DNA of 9,827 nucleotides, taken from Puniceicoccales bacterium. GTDB taxonomy: Bacteria > Verrucomicrobiota > Verrucomicrobiia > Opitutales > JAIRLG01. Shown piece after piece: positions 1-6,931 of this stretch. The first letter of the stretch is position 1, and every line of letters starts with the position of its first letter. The notes beneath the pieces were generated by a model. It was not told where the DNA came from and did no database searches. It saw only the letters and a program-made list of their open reading frames with translations. Position numbers and translations under genes: made by a program. The stretch is from contig JAIRRP010000011.1 of the NCBI GenBank assembly GCA_031255915.1, forward strand, positions 1 through 9,827, in the 5' to 3' direction.

Positions 1-1189
1 CCACTTTAAAGAAATGACGCTTGCCGATCTGAATGACAAGAGATTCTCCTTTTTTTGGACGACATAAGCGCCCATCAGGACACCGCGCATTCATCACACG
101 TATTGCATTTTGCTCGTAAAGTCGCCGCAGTTCCTTTTTGCTCGGAAAAAGTCCTGTCGTATGGATGAGCGTAACGATTTCCGTCACATCGTCATGGGCG
201 AGCTGCCCCCAACTAAAAACAGGCATGTCATCCGGAAATTTCTTGTTTGAAAAGACTGCTTCGAAATCGCTCCTCTCCTTCGTTGCCTGTGATTCGCCGA
301 AAAATTTAGCCACCAAACGCGAAGCCAATTGCTTCTTTGCCTCCATGGGATGCACTGCCTTGAGCCCGGAAAGTTCTGTTTCCCCCATATCTAAAAGAGA
401 GCGATAATAAGCCCACATGGTTTCGTCGGAAATGGACATGATTTTCCCAAACATATCGCGAGGAGTATCATTAAAAGCGATATAATTGTCATAGCTCTTG
501 GACATCTTCCGCACACCATCTAGGCCGACTAACAATGGCATACTGATGACCACCTGCTCCCTCATACCGATTTCCTTTTGAAGCGTCCGACCAACCAGCA
601 TATTGAACAATTGATCGCTACCGCCGATTTCGACATCAGAATCCAACATGACAGAATCATAGCCTTGGATCAATGGATAGAGAAATTCGACAATCGAAAT
701 TGGGATGCCGGATTGATGACGCTTTTGAAAATCATCGCGTTCGAGCATGCGCGCCACTGTCATTTTTCTCGCCAAAAGCAATGCTTCGTCGAAGGACATC
801 TTTGAAAACCACTCACTATTACGCCGAACAGTAGTCTTTGTATGATCCAAGATACGAAATGCCTGTTGAAGATATGTCTCTGCATTATGCTCCACTTCTT
901 CAGCACTCAATACGGGCCGTGTCGCCGAACGACCCGAGGGATCACCTATCGTTGCCGTATAATCACCGATCAAAAGGATGGCCTGATGTCCCAATTCCTG
1001 GAACTGCCGAAGTTTATTAAAAACCACCATATGACCCAATGTCAGGTCGGGTCGCGTCGGATCGACACCAAACTTAATTTTTATCGGACGATTGATGCTC
1101 AAATACCTTACCAGGGATTCTCCATCGATGATGGTTTCTGTCCCATGGGTAATGATCTCAATCGCATCGTATGATTCCATCGTACTCAT
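1..1189 (-). CDS. tyrS: Tyrosyl-tRNA synthetase (TyrZ/type 2 branch), 3' end cut by window edge
   Basis: This enzyme charges tRNA-Tyr with tyrosine in the cytoplasm using ATP. I translated 396 codons without a stop from ATG at 1189 to the left edge, so the C-terminus is missing but probably only a few tens of residues are lost. The class I catalytic core is clear. A HIGH-type signature reads TLGH (residues 50-53), and the GDYTATIGDPSGRS stretch follows. Tyrosine-recognition residues appear in YPLIQGYDSV (about 171-180) and IGGSDQLFN (188-196). The KMSKS loop is intact at 228-232. The last 50 or so residues (LFPSKKELRRLYEQNAIRVM onward) look like the S4 RNA-binding domain. The motif spacing matches the TyrZ-like type 2 family of about 400-420 residues rather than the E. 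coli TyrS type. A second in-frame ATG lies at 1180. Neither start has a good Shine-Dalgarno. The gene lies 22 bp downstream of the thiamine diphosphokinase gene and is probably cotranscribed. The first His of HIGH is replaced by Thr. Confidence 0.95.
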   Translation of the reverse strand, partial: MSTMESYDAIEIITHGTETIIDGESLVRYLSINRPIKIKFGVDPTRPDLTLGHMVVFNKLRQFQELGHQAILLIGDYTATIGDPSGRSATRPVLSAEEVEHNAETYLQQAFRILDHTKTTVRRNSEWFSKMSFDEALLLARKMTVARMLERDDFQKRHQSGIPISIVEFLYPLIQGYDSVMLDSDVEIGGSDQLFNMLVGRTLQKEIGMREQVVISMPLLVGLDGVRKMSKSYDNYIAFNDTPRDMFGKIMSISDETMWAYYRSLLDMGETELSGLKAVHPMEAKKQLASRLVAKFFGESQATKERSDFEAVFSNKKFPDDMPVFSWGQLAHDDVTEIVTLIHTTGLFPSKKELRRLYEQNAIRVMNARCPDGRLCRPKKGESLVIQIGKRHFFKV

Positions 1190-1211
1190 ATGAAAGCGGC
1201 TTGATTTTTTG

Positions 1212-1907
1212 TCAATCCAGAGAACCCTGACGCCATAGAAAACCGGCATCGCGAATATCTTTGGTCGAAATACACACCATCACTTTCCCCGAAAGGACCC
1301 GTAATTCAATTTTGGAGCACCGCGTCCGATTTCCAAAAGAAGTTTTCCCCCCTATGGACAATTCCATGCCGTCCAATTCCCATTTTAAGCCCTTCGAGTT
1401 CACGACGCCATAAGGCATTCCGAAAAGGGAAATCTTGGTATTTAAAGGGATATCGTCCGATTGATAAAAATCGTCCATCATCATCCCCACGATATCCCTT
1501 GAAAAAAAAGCAGATCGTGTTCGCGCCAATATATTCACGTTGTTCCATATATGATCCATATATCCCCCATCGATTCCCGTTACCATAGTCGGCGTCAACG
1601 ATTCCCCCTTTATAAAATCCAAAGCCTTTTCAAAATCGGTCGTATCTTGATCAAGGATCTTTAGATGTTCTCTTTTAGTCAAAAGATTTGGATCCACACT
1701 ATCCATATCTCCCAGGATCATTCGCGGTTCTATTCCATTTCGTACGAGTTTGTTGGCCGCTCCATCAGCGGCTATAATCGGCCAATGGATCTTCTTAAGC
1801 AACCCATAAGGCAAAGAACCATCGAGACACAGAATAGATCTACAGGTCGGTAAAAATTTTAACCATTTCATCTTATCTTGCATAAAAGCAGCTTCAGCAT
1901 TTGACAT
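1212..1907 (-). CDS. Thiamine diphosphokinase (thiamine pyrophosphokinase family)
   Basis: The predicted enzyme transfers pyrophosphate from ATP to thiamine, making thiamine diphosphate in the cytoplasm. The 231-residue length suits the family. Its hallmark motifs occur in order: ADGAAN (47-52), a GDMDS metal/ATP site (66-70), DQDTTDFEKAL (86-96), and the glycine/aspartate motif GIDGGYMDHIWNNVNIL (111-127). The C-terminal thiamine-binding beta domain follows, with GLKWELDGMELSIGG (173-187) and SFGNR (190-194) in the place where homologues have a Ser-Asn motif. The start at 1907 has no visible Shine-Dalgarno. In-frame ATGs at codons 9 and 13 are alternatives, and homologues usually begin close to the SILCLDG strand. 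The stop is 22 bp before tyrS, which suggests a two-gene transcript. No THI-box riboswitch is apparent upstream on this strand. The family call is strong. The exact substrate is inferred from the family. Confidence 0.85.
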   Translation of the reverse strand: MSNAEAAFMQDKMKWLKFLPTCRSILCLDGSLPYGLLKKIHWPIIAADGAANKLVRNGIEPRMILGDMDSVDPNLLTKREHLKILDQDTTDFEKALDFIKGESLTPTMVTGIDGGYMDHIWNNVNILARTRSAFFSRDIVGMMMDDFYQSDDIPLNTKISLFGMPYGVVNSKGLKWELDGMELSIGGKTSFGNRTRCSKIELRVLSGKVMVCISTKDIRDAGFLWRQGSLD

Positions 1908-2022
1908 TTAGGCAAAGCAGCATAAAAAGCAAACAACGAAGCCGACAAAAACTCGATATCTAATCGATAGGCAACTCTGTAAAAAACCTATGGCATCTCT
2001 TCCTCTTTCAAAATCATAAACC

Positions 2023-2050
2023 TTTACAGAAGATTCTATCCCTCTTAAAT
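2023..2050 (+). promoter_or_regulatory. Weak candidate sigma70-type promoter for ssrA
   Basis: TTTACA at 2023-2028 (5 of 6 matches to the -35 consensus) is followed after 16 bp by TTAAAT at 2045-2050 (4 of 6 matches to the -10 consensus). Transcription would begin near 2057, leaving a 5' leader of roughly 65 nt to be removed to give mature tmRNA at 2123. This is the best match I saw in the 215-bp gap between the kinase gene and ssrA. The match is weak, and the host promoter consensus is unknown. Confidence 0.25.
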
Positions 2051-2122
2051 CCAATGAGGATCTGAGGATTTTTCACCTTGATCCGGTTCGATGAGGGTTC
2101 TTTGAGAGTAAGTGAAATTTTT

Positions 2123-2515
2123 GGGGGTGTCTTGGATTCGACGATAAATCGTAGGGTATGGTAGCATGTCAGGGATGATGGTTGGCCCTGTCAACATCCA
2201 TCACAAAAGTTAAATGGCATTAGAAACAGAAGAAACAGAAAAGTCATGAAACTCAGCTTTGGTAACAAAGCTAAACTTGCTGCTTAGTTAAAAGTGGCAC
2301 GCGATATCTTCCAATACTCGCTGAGAGGATATCGTGCCTATTAAAGCGAGTAGTCTGCCCGTGAGCATACACATAGGCATGACTTACAGAGTATGCTCAC
2401 CGTCAAAGGGTTGTTGTGGGCAATTTTGACGGTTAAAATAAGATCACAACTAAACATGTAGAAGCTCTATCTGAACATTTGTTGGACGCGGGTTCGATTC
2501 CCGCCACCTCCACCA
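2123..2515 (+). ncRNA. ssrA: Transfer-messenger RNA (tmRNA, one-piece)
   Basis: tmRNA rescues ribosomes stalled on broken mRNAs by acting first as tRNA-Ala and then as a short mRNA encoding a degradation tag. The 5' GGGGGTG (2123-2129) pairs with CACCTCC (2505-2511), and this includes the G3-U70 wobble that alanyl-tRNA synthetase recognises. The 5' end continues with TGGATTCGAC as in known tmRNAs. The T-arm is GCGGGTTCGATTCCCGC (2488-2504), and the encoded 3' end is A-CCA (2512-2515). Pseudoknot 1 is visible as CAGGG/CCCTG (2170-2174 with 2186-2190) interleaved with TGATGG/CCATCA (2176-2181 with 2198-2203). A second pseudoknot has the stem GGCAC..GATATC/GATATCGTGCC (2296-2308 with 2328-2338), whose loop TACTCGCT (2315-2322) pairs perfectly with 2345-2352. 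Further hairpins are 2361-2370 with 2391-2400, and 2401-2407 with 2425-2431. The length is 393 nt. It converges with the efflux operon. Confidence 0.96.
2216..2287 (+). other. Probable tmRNA tag-peptide reading frame (frame uncertain)
   Basis: A frame starting at GGC 2216 runs 23 codons to TAG at 2285-2287. It reads GIRNRRNRKV and then MKLSFGNKAKLAA. The C-terminal AKLAA matches the hydrophobic ends that target tagged proteins to ClpXP-type proteases, which is the main reason to favour this frame. The resume site follows pseudoknot 1 by 12 nt and has T-A at positions -5/-4, as in E. coli. An alternative resume codon, GCA at 2217, gives an acidic start of the kind usual for tags (ALETEETEKS) but stops at TGA 2247-2249 without a hydrophobic end. 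A one-base shift in the A-run at 2239-2242 would join the two into a normal-looking tag ending in KLAA. Confidence 0.55.
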
Positions 2516-2544
2516 GTTTAATGCGATGATTTCCTCCACAGGCA

Positions 2545-2639
2545 TACGGTGACCCCGCCTTTGGAGCCCTCCGGGCTCGTCCGCATAGCGGACAAGAGCC
2601 CTTTGGGCTCAAAGGCGGCGAACCCGCCGAAATACCGTA
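2545..2639. repeat. Cloverleaf-forming intergenic repeat, element A
   Basis: The sequence folds as a four-way junction. An outer stem CCGCCTTT/AAAGGCGG (2555-2562 with 2611-2618) encloses three perfect 6-bp hairpins with 3-nt loops. They are GAGCCC-TCC-GGGCTC (2564-2578), GTCCGC-ATA-GCGGAC (2579-2593) and GAGCCC-TTT-GGGCTC (2596-2610). A further flanking pair TACGGT/ACCGTA (2545-2550 with 2634-2639) may close the base. It is related in sequence and architecture to element B at 8587-8697. It lies 29 nt after the ssrA CCA end and 13 bp after the RND gene stop, so both convergent transcripts would read into it. It could serve as a bidirectional 3'-end structure or be a REP/MITE-like mobile repeat. 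No T-run follows, so it is not a typical intrinsic terminator. Confidence 0.85.
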
Positions 2640-2652
2640 AAACAAAAATATC

Positions 2653-5600
2653 CTACCGAGCCTCCCTTGCGAAAAACGGAATCCGATCCAATACCTTCGC
2701 CTGAAAGGCGTCGAAGTAGATGAAGAAAGCCGGCAGGATGTAAAGCGTCACAACCTGAGAAACTACGAGACCCCCGACAATGACCAACCCTAACGGCATA
2801 CGGGAAGCACCATCGGCTCCCCAACCGGCGGCGATCGGAACCATGCCCATTAGCGTCGCGATGGTCGTCATGATAATGGGACGAAATCGATCCATACACG
2901 CCTTATGGGCTGCTTCCCGGGCCGTCGCTCCCTCTTTCTGGCGCTCCAGAGCGAAGTCGATCATCATAATACCATTCTTCATCACGATTCCCAAGAGCAT
3001 GAATAGACCTATGAATCCATAAAGGGATAACTCCTGATGACAGAACAAGAGTGTCAATAGACCTCCCACCATCGCCACCGGCAATACCGACAAAACCGTA
3101 AGCGGATGCACGTAACTCTCGTACAAAACACCTAGGATGAAATAAAGGACTAAAATAGCCAAGATGAGGAGACCTATGATCGCCTGATTCGTCTCGCGAA
3201 ACGTCTTTGCTTCACCCTCAAATGCGCCATTTACCCCTAACGGCATAACTTCCTTCGCCTTTGTCTCAATAAAGGTCGCTGCTTCGCTGATTGTGTAATA
3301 GGGACTTAAATCAAAAAAAATCGACACCGATGGGAAATTGTTCGTATGGTTGATGACCAATGGCCCTATTCTTTCTTCCGTTTTAGCTAAAGATGAAAAA
3401 GGAACTAACTCGCCATTCCTTGCCCGAAGATGAAGCTTATCGAGATCTTCAATTCCGGATCTCTGATCCTTCTTCGCCGAGACAATTACCTGATATTGCT
3501 GCATCTCTTCTTTAATTTGGGCACAAAAATTCTCCGAGTAGTTCTGTTTTAAGGTATTCTCCAGGTCATAAGCACTAATGCCGTAACTCGCCGCTTGGCG
3601 GCGCAAAATATTCATCTCCACACCGGGATTATTTAAAAACATGTCCGAAGATAGTGAAGAAAATCCAGGATTCTTTCTCAGCTCTGATAAGAGTTTTCCG
3701 GCAGAAGCATAAAGCGTTGCCGTATCGATCGCCGTCAGCACGAAAGAATATTTTCCCTGATTGGTCGAAACCGCTCCTGTGCTGATGGATAAATTCGGCA
3801 TTGGCCGCACCGCTGCAAAGACACCGGGAATACCGAAAAATTGCCCTGATAATTCCTGTACGACCGTCTGAATCTTCGGTCGCTTACCGCTTCCTAAAAA
3901 ACCGACTACGATGCCCTGATTCGAAGTGAGCATACCAGGGATACCCGTGAGGGTCATATATTGACGAACAGCCGGATGCGATTGTAAAATCTCACCCACT
4001 TGATCCTGGTACTGCCTCATCTGATTCGATGAAGTTCCTTCCTGAGCGATAAAAATGCCTGTTAAAATTCCGCTATCTCCTTCCGGAAGAAATGTCGTCG
4101 GCAAAGCCCTGAAGACATAAAACGTCCCCACAAGGGAAATGGCCCAAATTAGCATCGCAAAGAACTTGTAATTCAGGAATATATCAAGTGTCCAGCTATA
4201 AAATTTCAAAAAGCCATGCTCCAATTGTTGAGAAAATAATTCTAACTTCGTCCGTGCATCATGTCGAATTGGTCGCAACATTCGGGCACACATCATCGGC
4301 GTAACCGTCAATGAGACAATCCCTGAGGCAAAAATTGCCACCATGATGGTCATTGAAAATTCACGAAATACGCGGCCCATTTGCCCGGGTAATAACACCA
4401 TCGGGATAAAAACAGCGCACAGCGACAGCGTCATCGCAAGAATCGTGAAACTGATCTCACTCCCGCTCTCGATGGAAGCCTCCATGGGCGATTCATGAAA
4501 ATCCTCCATGCGTCGAACCATGTTCTCCAGAAAAACAATGGCATCATCCACCAAAAATCCGATCGCCAACGTCAATGCCAAGAGGGATAAATTATCCAAA
4601 CTGTAGCCAAAAAACTGCATCACGACGAAGGTGATGAGAAGAGACAGAGGGAGCGCTACGACGGGGATAATGGTCTCCATCAAACGCCCCAAGAACAGAA
4701 AGATCACAAGCACCACGAGGATGAATGCGATGATAATTGTCTCCTTCACATCATCAATCGAAGAGATAATCGTCTCGGAACGGTCGTACATGGGCACCAA
4801 TTCGATTGAGCCTGGTAACTGTGCTTCAATGGTGGGAATTAAGTCATTGATTGCCCTGGAAACGGCGACGGCATTGGCTCCAGCTGCTTTTGTCGTCGCA
4901 ATGACAACGGTGGAATCGGATGTTCCCGATTCACGCTGCCAAAAATGGTTTTTTAGATCATCAACTTCGAGCCCTTGAACGGCTTCCCCTACATCCTTTA
5001 AATAAACGGGGTTATCACCCTTATAGGCCACAACCATCGTTTCATATTCCTCCGGCGTTTTCAATTGCCCCTCCGGCTGCAGGACAAGCGTTCTGGCATT
5101 CCCTTTTAAATTTCCAGCTGCCAAAGTGACCGTTCCTTGCTGAATTGCCTGAACGACATTATCCACCGTCAGTCCGCGGCTCTCAAGTTTTTGAAGATCT
5201 AAGGAAATCCTTATGGCTCTTGGAACACCGTAAATATTAGCCTGAGAAACACCGGGAAGCACCCCCACGCGCTGCGCTATCTCGTTCTTGGCATAATCAT
5301 AAAGATCCCCTTTCGTAAGCGTTTTGCTCCGCAAGCACATGAAATGAATCGCCTGACTATTGGGATCCGATTTCTGAAACACTGGCGGTGAAGGTAAATC
5401 TCTTGGAAGTTTTCCCGTCGCACGGGTGATGGCCGACTGGACATCGATGGCCGCTGCATCGATATTCTTATTGAGAGCGAATTGCAGCGTCATGCTCGTC
5501 TGTCCCTGCATGTTGCGAGAGGTTACGAGTTCTAGACCAGATATCTGCATGAATTCCTTTTCCAGCGGCGTTGCGACATTTGCCGCCATCATCGCCGCAT

Positions 5601-5766
5601 CCATCCCCGGAAATCCAACAGAGACCTGGATAACGGGATAATCGACGGTTGGTAAATCGCTAACCGGTAATGAGCGATAGGCACTGATACCGGCCAAGAT
5701 CAAGGCCATAGAAACCAAAACCGTCATAACCGGACGTTTGATAAAAGGCTCTGAAATACTCTTCAT
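2653..5766 (-). CDS. RND multidrug efflux pump, HAE1 family (AcrB/MdtB-like inner-membrane transporter)
   Basis: This is the proton-driven inner-membrane pump of the tripartite system. It is expected to work as a trimer that captures drugs or other amphiphiles and passes them to the outer-membrane channel. Its 1037 residues match the usual AcrB/MdtB length. The N-terminus FIKRPVMTVLVSMAL forms TM1. The first periplasmic porter domains span about 33-340, and TM helices 2-6 lie around 343-495. Proton-relay residues are present: D407 and D408 in TM4 (GFLVDDAIVFLEN), K930 in TM10 (GIVMKNGIMMIDFA) and R962 (FRPIIMT). The TPMMCARML motif (489-497) ends TM6. The second periplasmic half (about 560-860) and TM8-12 follow. 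LPVSDLPTVDYPVIQV (33-48) resembles MdtB/MdtC/MuxB-type pumps. It is the last gene of the operon, 40 bp after the adaptor stop. No local activator or repressor is visible. The substrate cannot be read from the sequence. Confidence 0.97.
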   Translation of the reverse strand: MKSISEPFIKRPVMTVLVSMALILAGISAYRSLPVSDLPTVDYPVIQVSVGFPGMDAAMMAANVATPLEKEFMQISGLELVTSRNMQGQTSMTLQFALNKNIDAAAIDVQSAITRATGKLPRDLPSPPVFQKSDPNSQAIHFMCLRSKTLTKGDLYDYAKNEIAQRVGVLPGVSQANIYGVPRAIRISLDLQKLESRGLTVDNVVQAIQQGTVTLAAGNLKGNARTLVLQPEGQLKTPEEYETMVVAYKGDNPVYLKDVGEAVQGLEVDDLKNHFWQRESGTSDSTVVIATTKAAGANAVAVSRAINDLIPTIEAQLPGSIELVPMYDRSETIISSIDDVKETIIIAFILVVLVIFLFLGRLMETIIPVVALPLSLLITFVVMQFFGYSLDNLSLLALTLAIGFLVDDAIVFLENMVRRMEDFHESPMEASIESGSEISFTILAMTLSLCAVFIPMVLLPGQMGRVFREFSMTIMVAIFASGIVSLTVTPMMCARMLRPIRHDARTKLELFSQQLEHGFLKFYSWTLDIFLNYKFFAMLIWAISLVGTFYVFRALPTTFLPEGDSGILTGIFIAQEGTSSNQMRQYQDQVGEILQSHPAVRQYMTLTGIPGMLTSNQGIVVGFLGSGKRPKIQTVVQELSGQFFGIPGVFAAVRPMPNLSISTGAVSTNQGKYSFVLTAIDTATLYASAGKLLSELRKNPGFSSLSSDMFLNNPGVEMNILRRQAASYGISAYDLENTLKQNYSENFCAQIKEEMQQYQVIVSAKKDQRSGIEDLDKLHLRARNGELVPFSSLAKTEERIGPLVINHTNNFPSVSIFFDLSPYYTISEAATFIETKAKEVMPLGVNGAFEGEAKTFRETNQAIIGLLILAILVLYFILGVLYESYVHPLTVLSVLPVAMVGGLLTLLFCHQELSLYGFIGLFMLLGIVMKNGIMMIDFALERQKEGATAREAAHKACMDRFRPIIMTTIATLMGMVPIAAGWGADGASRMPLGLVIVGGLVVSQVVTLYILPAFFIYFDAFQAKVLDRIPFFAREAR

Positions 5767-5806
5767 CTGCGAAAATTCTAATCTACTAGAAGCATTGACA
5801 TTTTAT

Positions 5807-6931
5807 TTAATGATTTGGCAGAATGACCACAGGTGCTCCTGGAGCTAACATCATCTGTCCGGACTTCACCACCTGCTCTCCGGCGACAACTCCCTGGAGA
5901 ATTACAATGAAATCCCCATGTCTTTGCCCTTTTTGCACTCCACGCAATTCCACCGTATGATCTTCCTTAATCACAAAAAGGTAATGCCCCTGTTGTCCTA
6001 ATTTCACACAACTTTCAGGAACGAGTACCGCCTCTTTCAAAGTCCGTAACAAAATTTTGACCGAAACCGCTTCTCCAGGCCACAATTCATGCTGGGGATT
6101 CGAAACCTCTGCCCGAAGAGGCAAATTACCCGTTGCCTTATCGATATAATTCTGGATAAAACGCAATCTACCTTCTAAAGAACATGAAGGATTCGATAAG
6201 GATTGTACGGAAACCGGTACTCCTTCTTGCATATCGAAGTGTTGCTTCAGCAATGGAAATTGATTCTCCGAAATACTGAAATCGACATAAATTGGATCCA
6301 GCTTTTTTAAACTGACCAATGGCCTTCCTGAACCCACCGAGACAACATTTCCAACATCGATTTCGTATTTTCCGGTCATGCCAGCAATAGGAGCTTTAAG
6401 GGAACAATGTTCCAAATTCACCAAAGCGGCACTGAGCTGACTTTGTGCCAATCGGACATTGGCTCGACCTTGTTCCACATGCGCAGCCTGCAACTCAAAC
6501 TCTTGCGAGGAAATATAGCTCTCCGGCACAAGCGCTTTGGAGCGCTCATACTGCGCTTCATCGACCTTCAATTGCGAAGAGGCTTTAGCGAGATCGGCTT
6601 CGGCTTTTTCAACAGCTGCTTCATATAACCTCGCATCGAGTGAAAATAAGAGATCGCCTTTTTGAACGATAGCGCCCTGAGTGAAGTGTATGGCCATGAT
6701 CTCTCCTGATACTTGAGGTACCACCTGGACTTCTTCCGACGCCCGAACATGTCCAAGTGCTTCGAGGTAAAGCGGTACCTCTTGCGAGGTGGCAATAACG
6801 GATTTGACAGGTACTGGAGGTCGCTGATGTGGTGCCGAGACAGCAGAGTCCCTACAGCCACCCAGAAAGATATTTAAAGTACCCAGGAATATTAAACGCG
6901 CATAAAGAAATTTGTGTTTCATGAGTGTCAT
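5807..6931 (-). CDS. RND efflux periplasmic adaptor (membrane fusion lipoprotein, AcrA/MexA-like)
   Basis: This adaptor bridges the inner-membrane pump and the outer-membrane channel. A signal peptide ends in the lipobox LGGC with Cys26, so it should be lipid-anchored like MexA and AcrA. A beta-barrel/lipoyl half-motif (EVQVVPQVSGEIMAIHF, about 67-83, then VQKGDLLFSLD, 89-99) is followed by an alpha-helical hairpin (about 101-172). The second lipoyl half (LKAPIAGMTG, 178-187; VGNVVSVGSG, 193-202), the beta-barrel domain (about 210-295) and the membrane-proximal domain (VLVPESCVKLG onward) come next. The full length of 374 residues is typical. The ATG at 6931 overlaps the upstream TGA as ATGA, indicating translational coupling to the outer-membrane factor. 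ATG at 6922 (Met4) is an alternative and would also keep the lipobox. An AGGAG lies about 16 nt before the start, too far for a standard Shine-Dalgarno. Confidence 0.95.
   Translation of the reverse strand: MTLMKHKFLYARLIFLGTLNIFLGGCRDSAVSAPHQRPPVPVKSVIATSQEVPLYLEALGHVRASEEVQVVPQVSGEIMAIHFTQGAIVQKGDLLFSLDARLYEAAVEKAEADLAKASSQLKVDEAQYERSKALVPESYISSQEFELQAAHVEQGRANVRLAQSQLSAALVNLEHCSLKAPIAGMTGKYEIDVGNVVSVGSGRPLVSLKKLDPIYVDFSISENQFPLLKQHFDMQEGVPVSVQSLSNPSCSLEGRLRFIQNYIDKATGNLPLRAEVSNPQHELWPGEAVSVKILLRTLKEAVLVPESCVKLGQQGHYLFVIKEDHTVELRGVQKGQRHGDFIVILQGVVAGEQVVKSGQMMLAPGAPVVILPNH

Noticed and set aside
842..1174. Plus-strand frame of 110 codons, and other plus-strand frames at 138-407 and 578-805
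   Set aside because: They are antisense to tyrS, whose protein is clearly recognisable across the region. They encode no family-like sequence.
2060..2116. Possible TPP riboswitch (THI-box) near the thiamine kinase gene
   Set aside because: CACCTTGATCCGG followed by GAGGG slightly recalls the THI-box 3' half, but the CTGAGA core and the pairing arms are absent. It is also on the plus strand, facing ssrA and not the kinase gene.
2545..2639. Element A as a tRNA gene because of its cloverleaf shape
   Set aside because: It has no T-arm GTTCRAN sequence, no D-arm invariants, no 7-nt anticodon loop (its loops are 3 nt) and no CCA end.
2545..2639. Element A as an ordinary rho-independent terminator
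   Set aside because: The stems are GC-rich, but no run of T follows on either strand, and the structure is a multi-arm junction rather than one hairpin.
2433..2645. Minus-strand 70-residue frame containing VEVAGIEPAS
   Set aside because: It is antisense to the 3' end of tmRNA and runs through element A. The VEVAGIEPAS string comes from the reverse complement of the T-arm/CCA end and is a well-known false protein call near tRNA/tmRNA genes.
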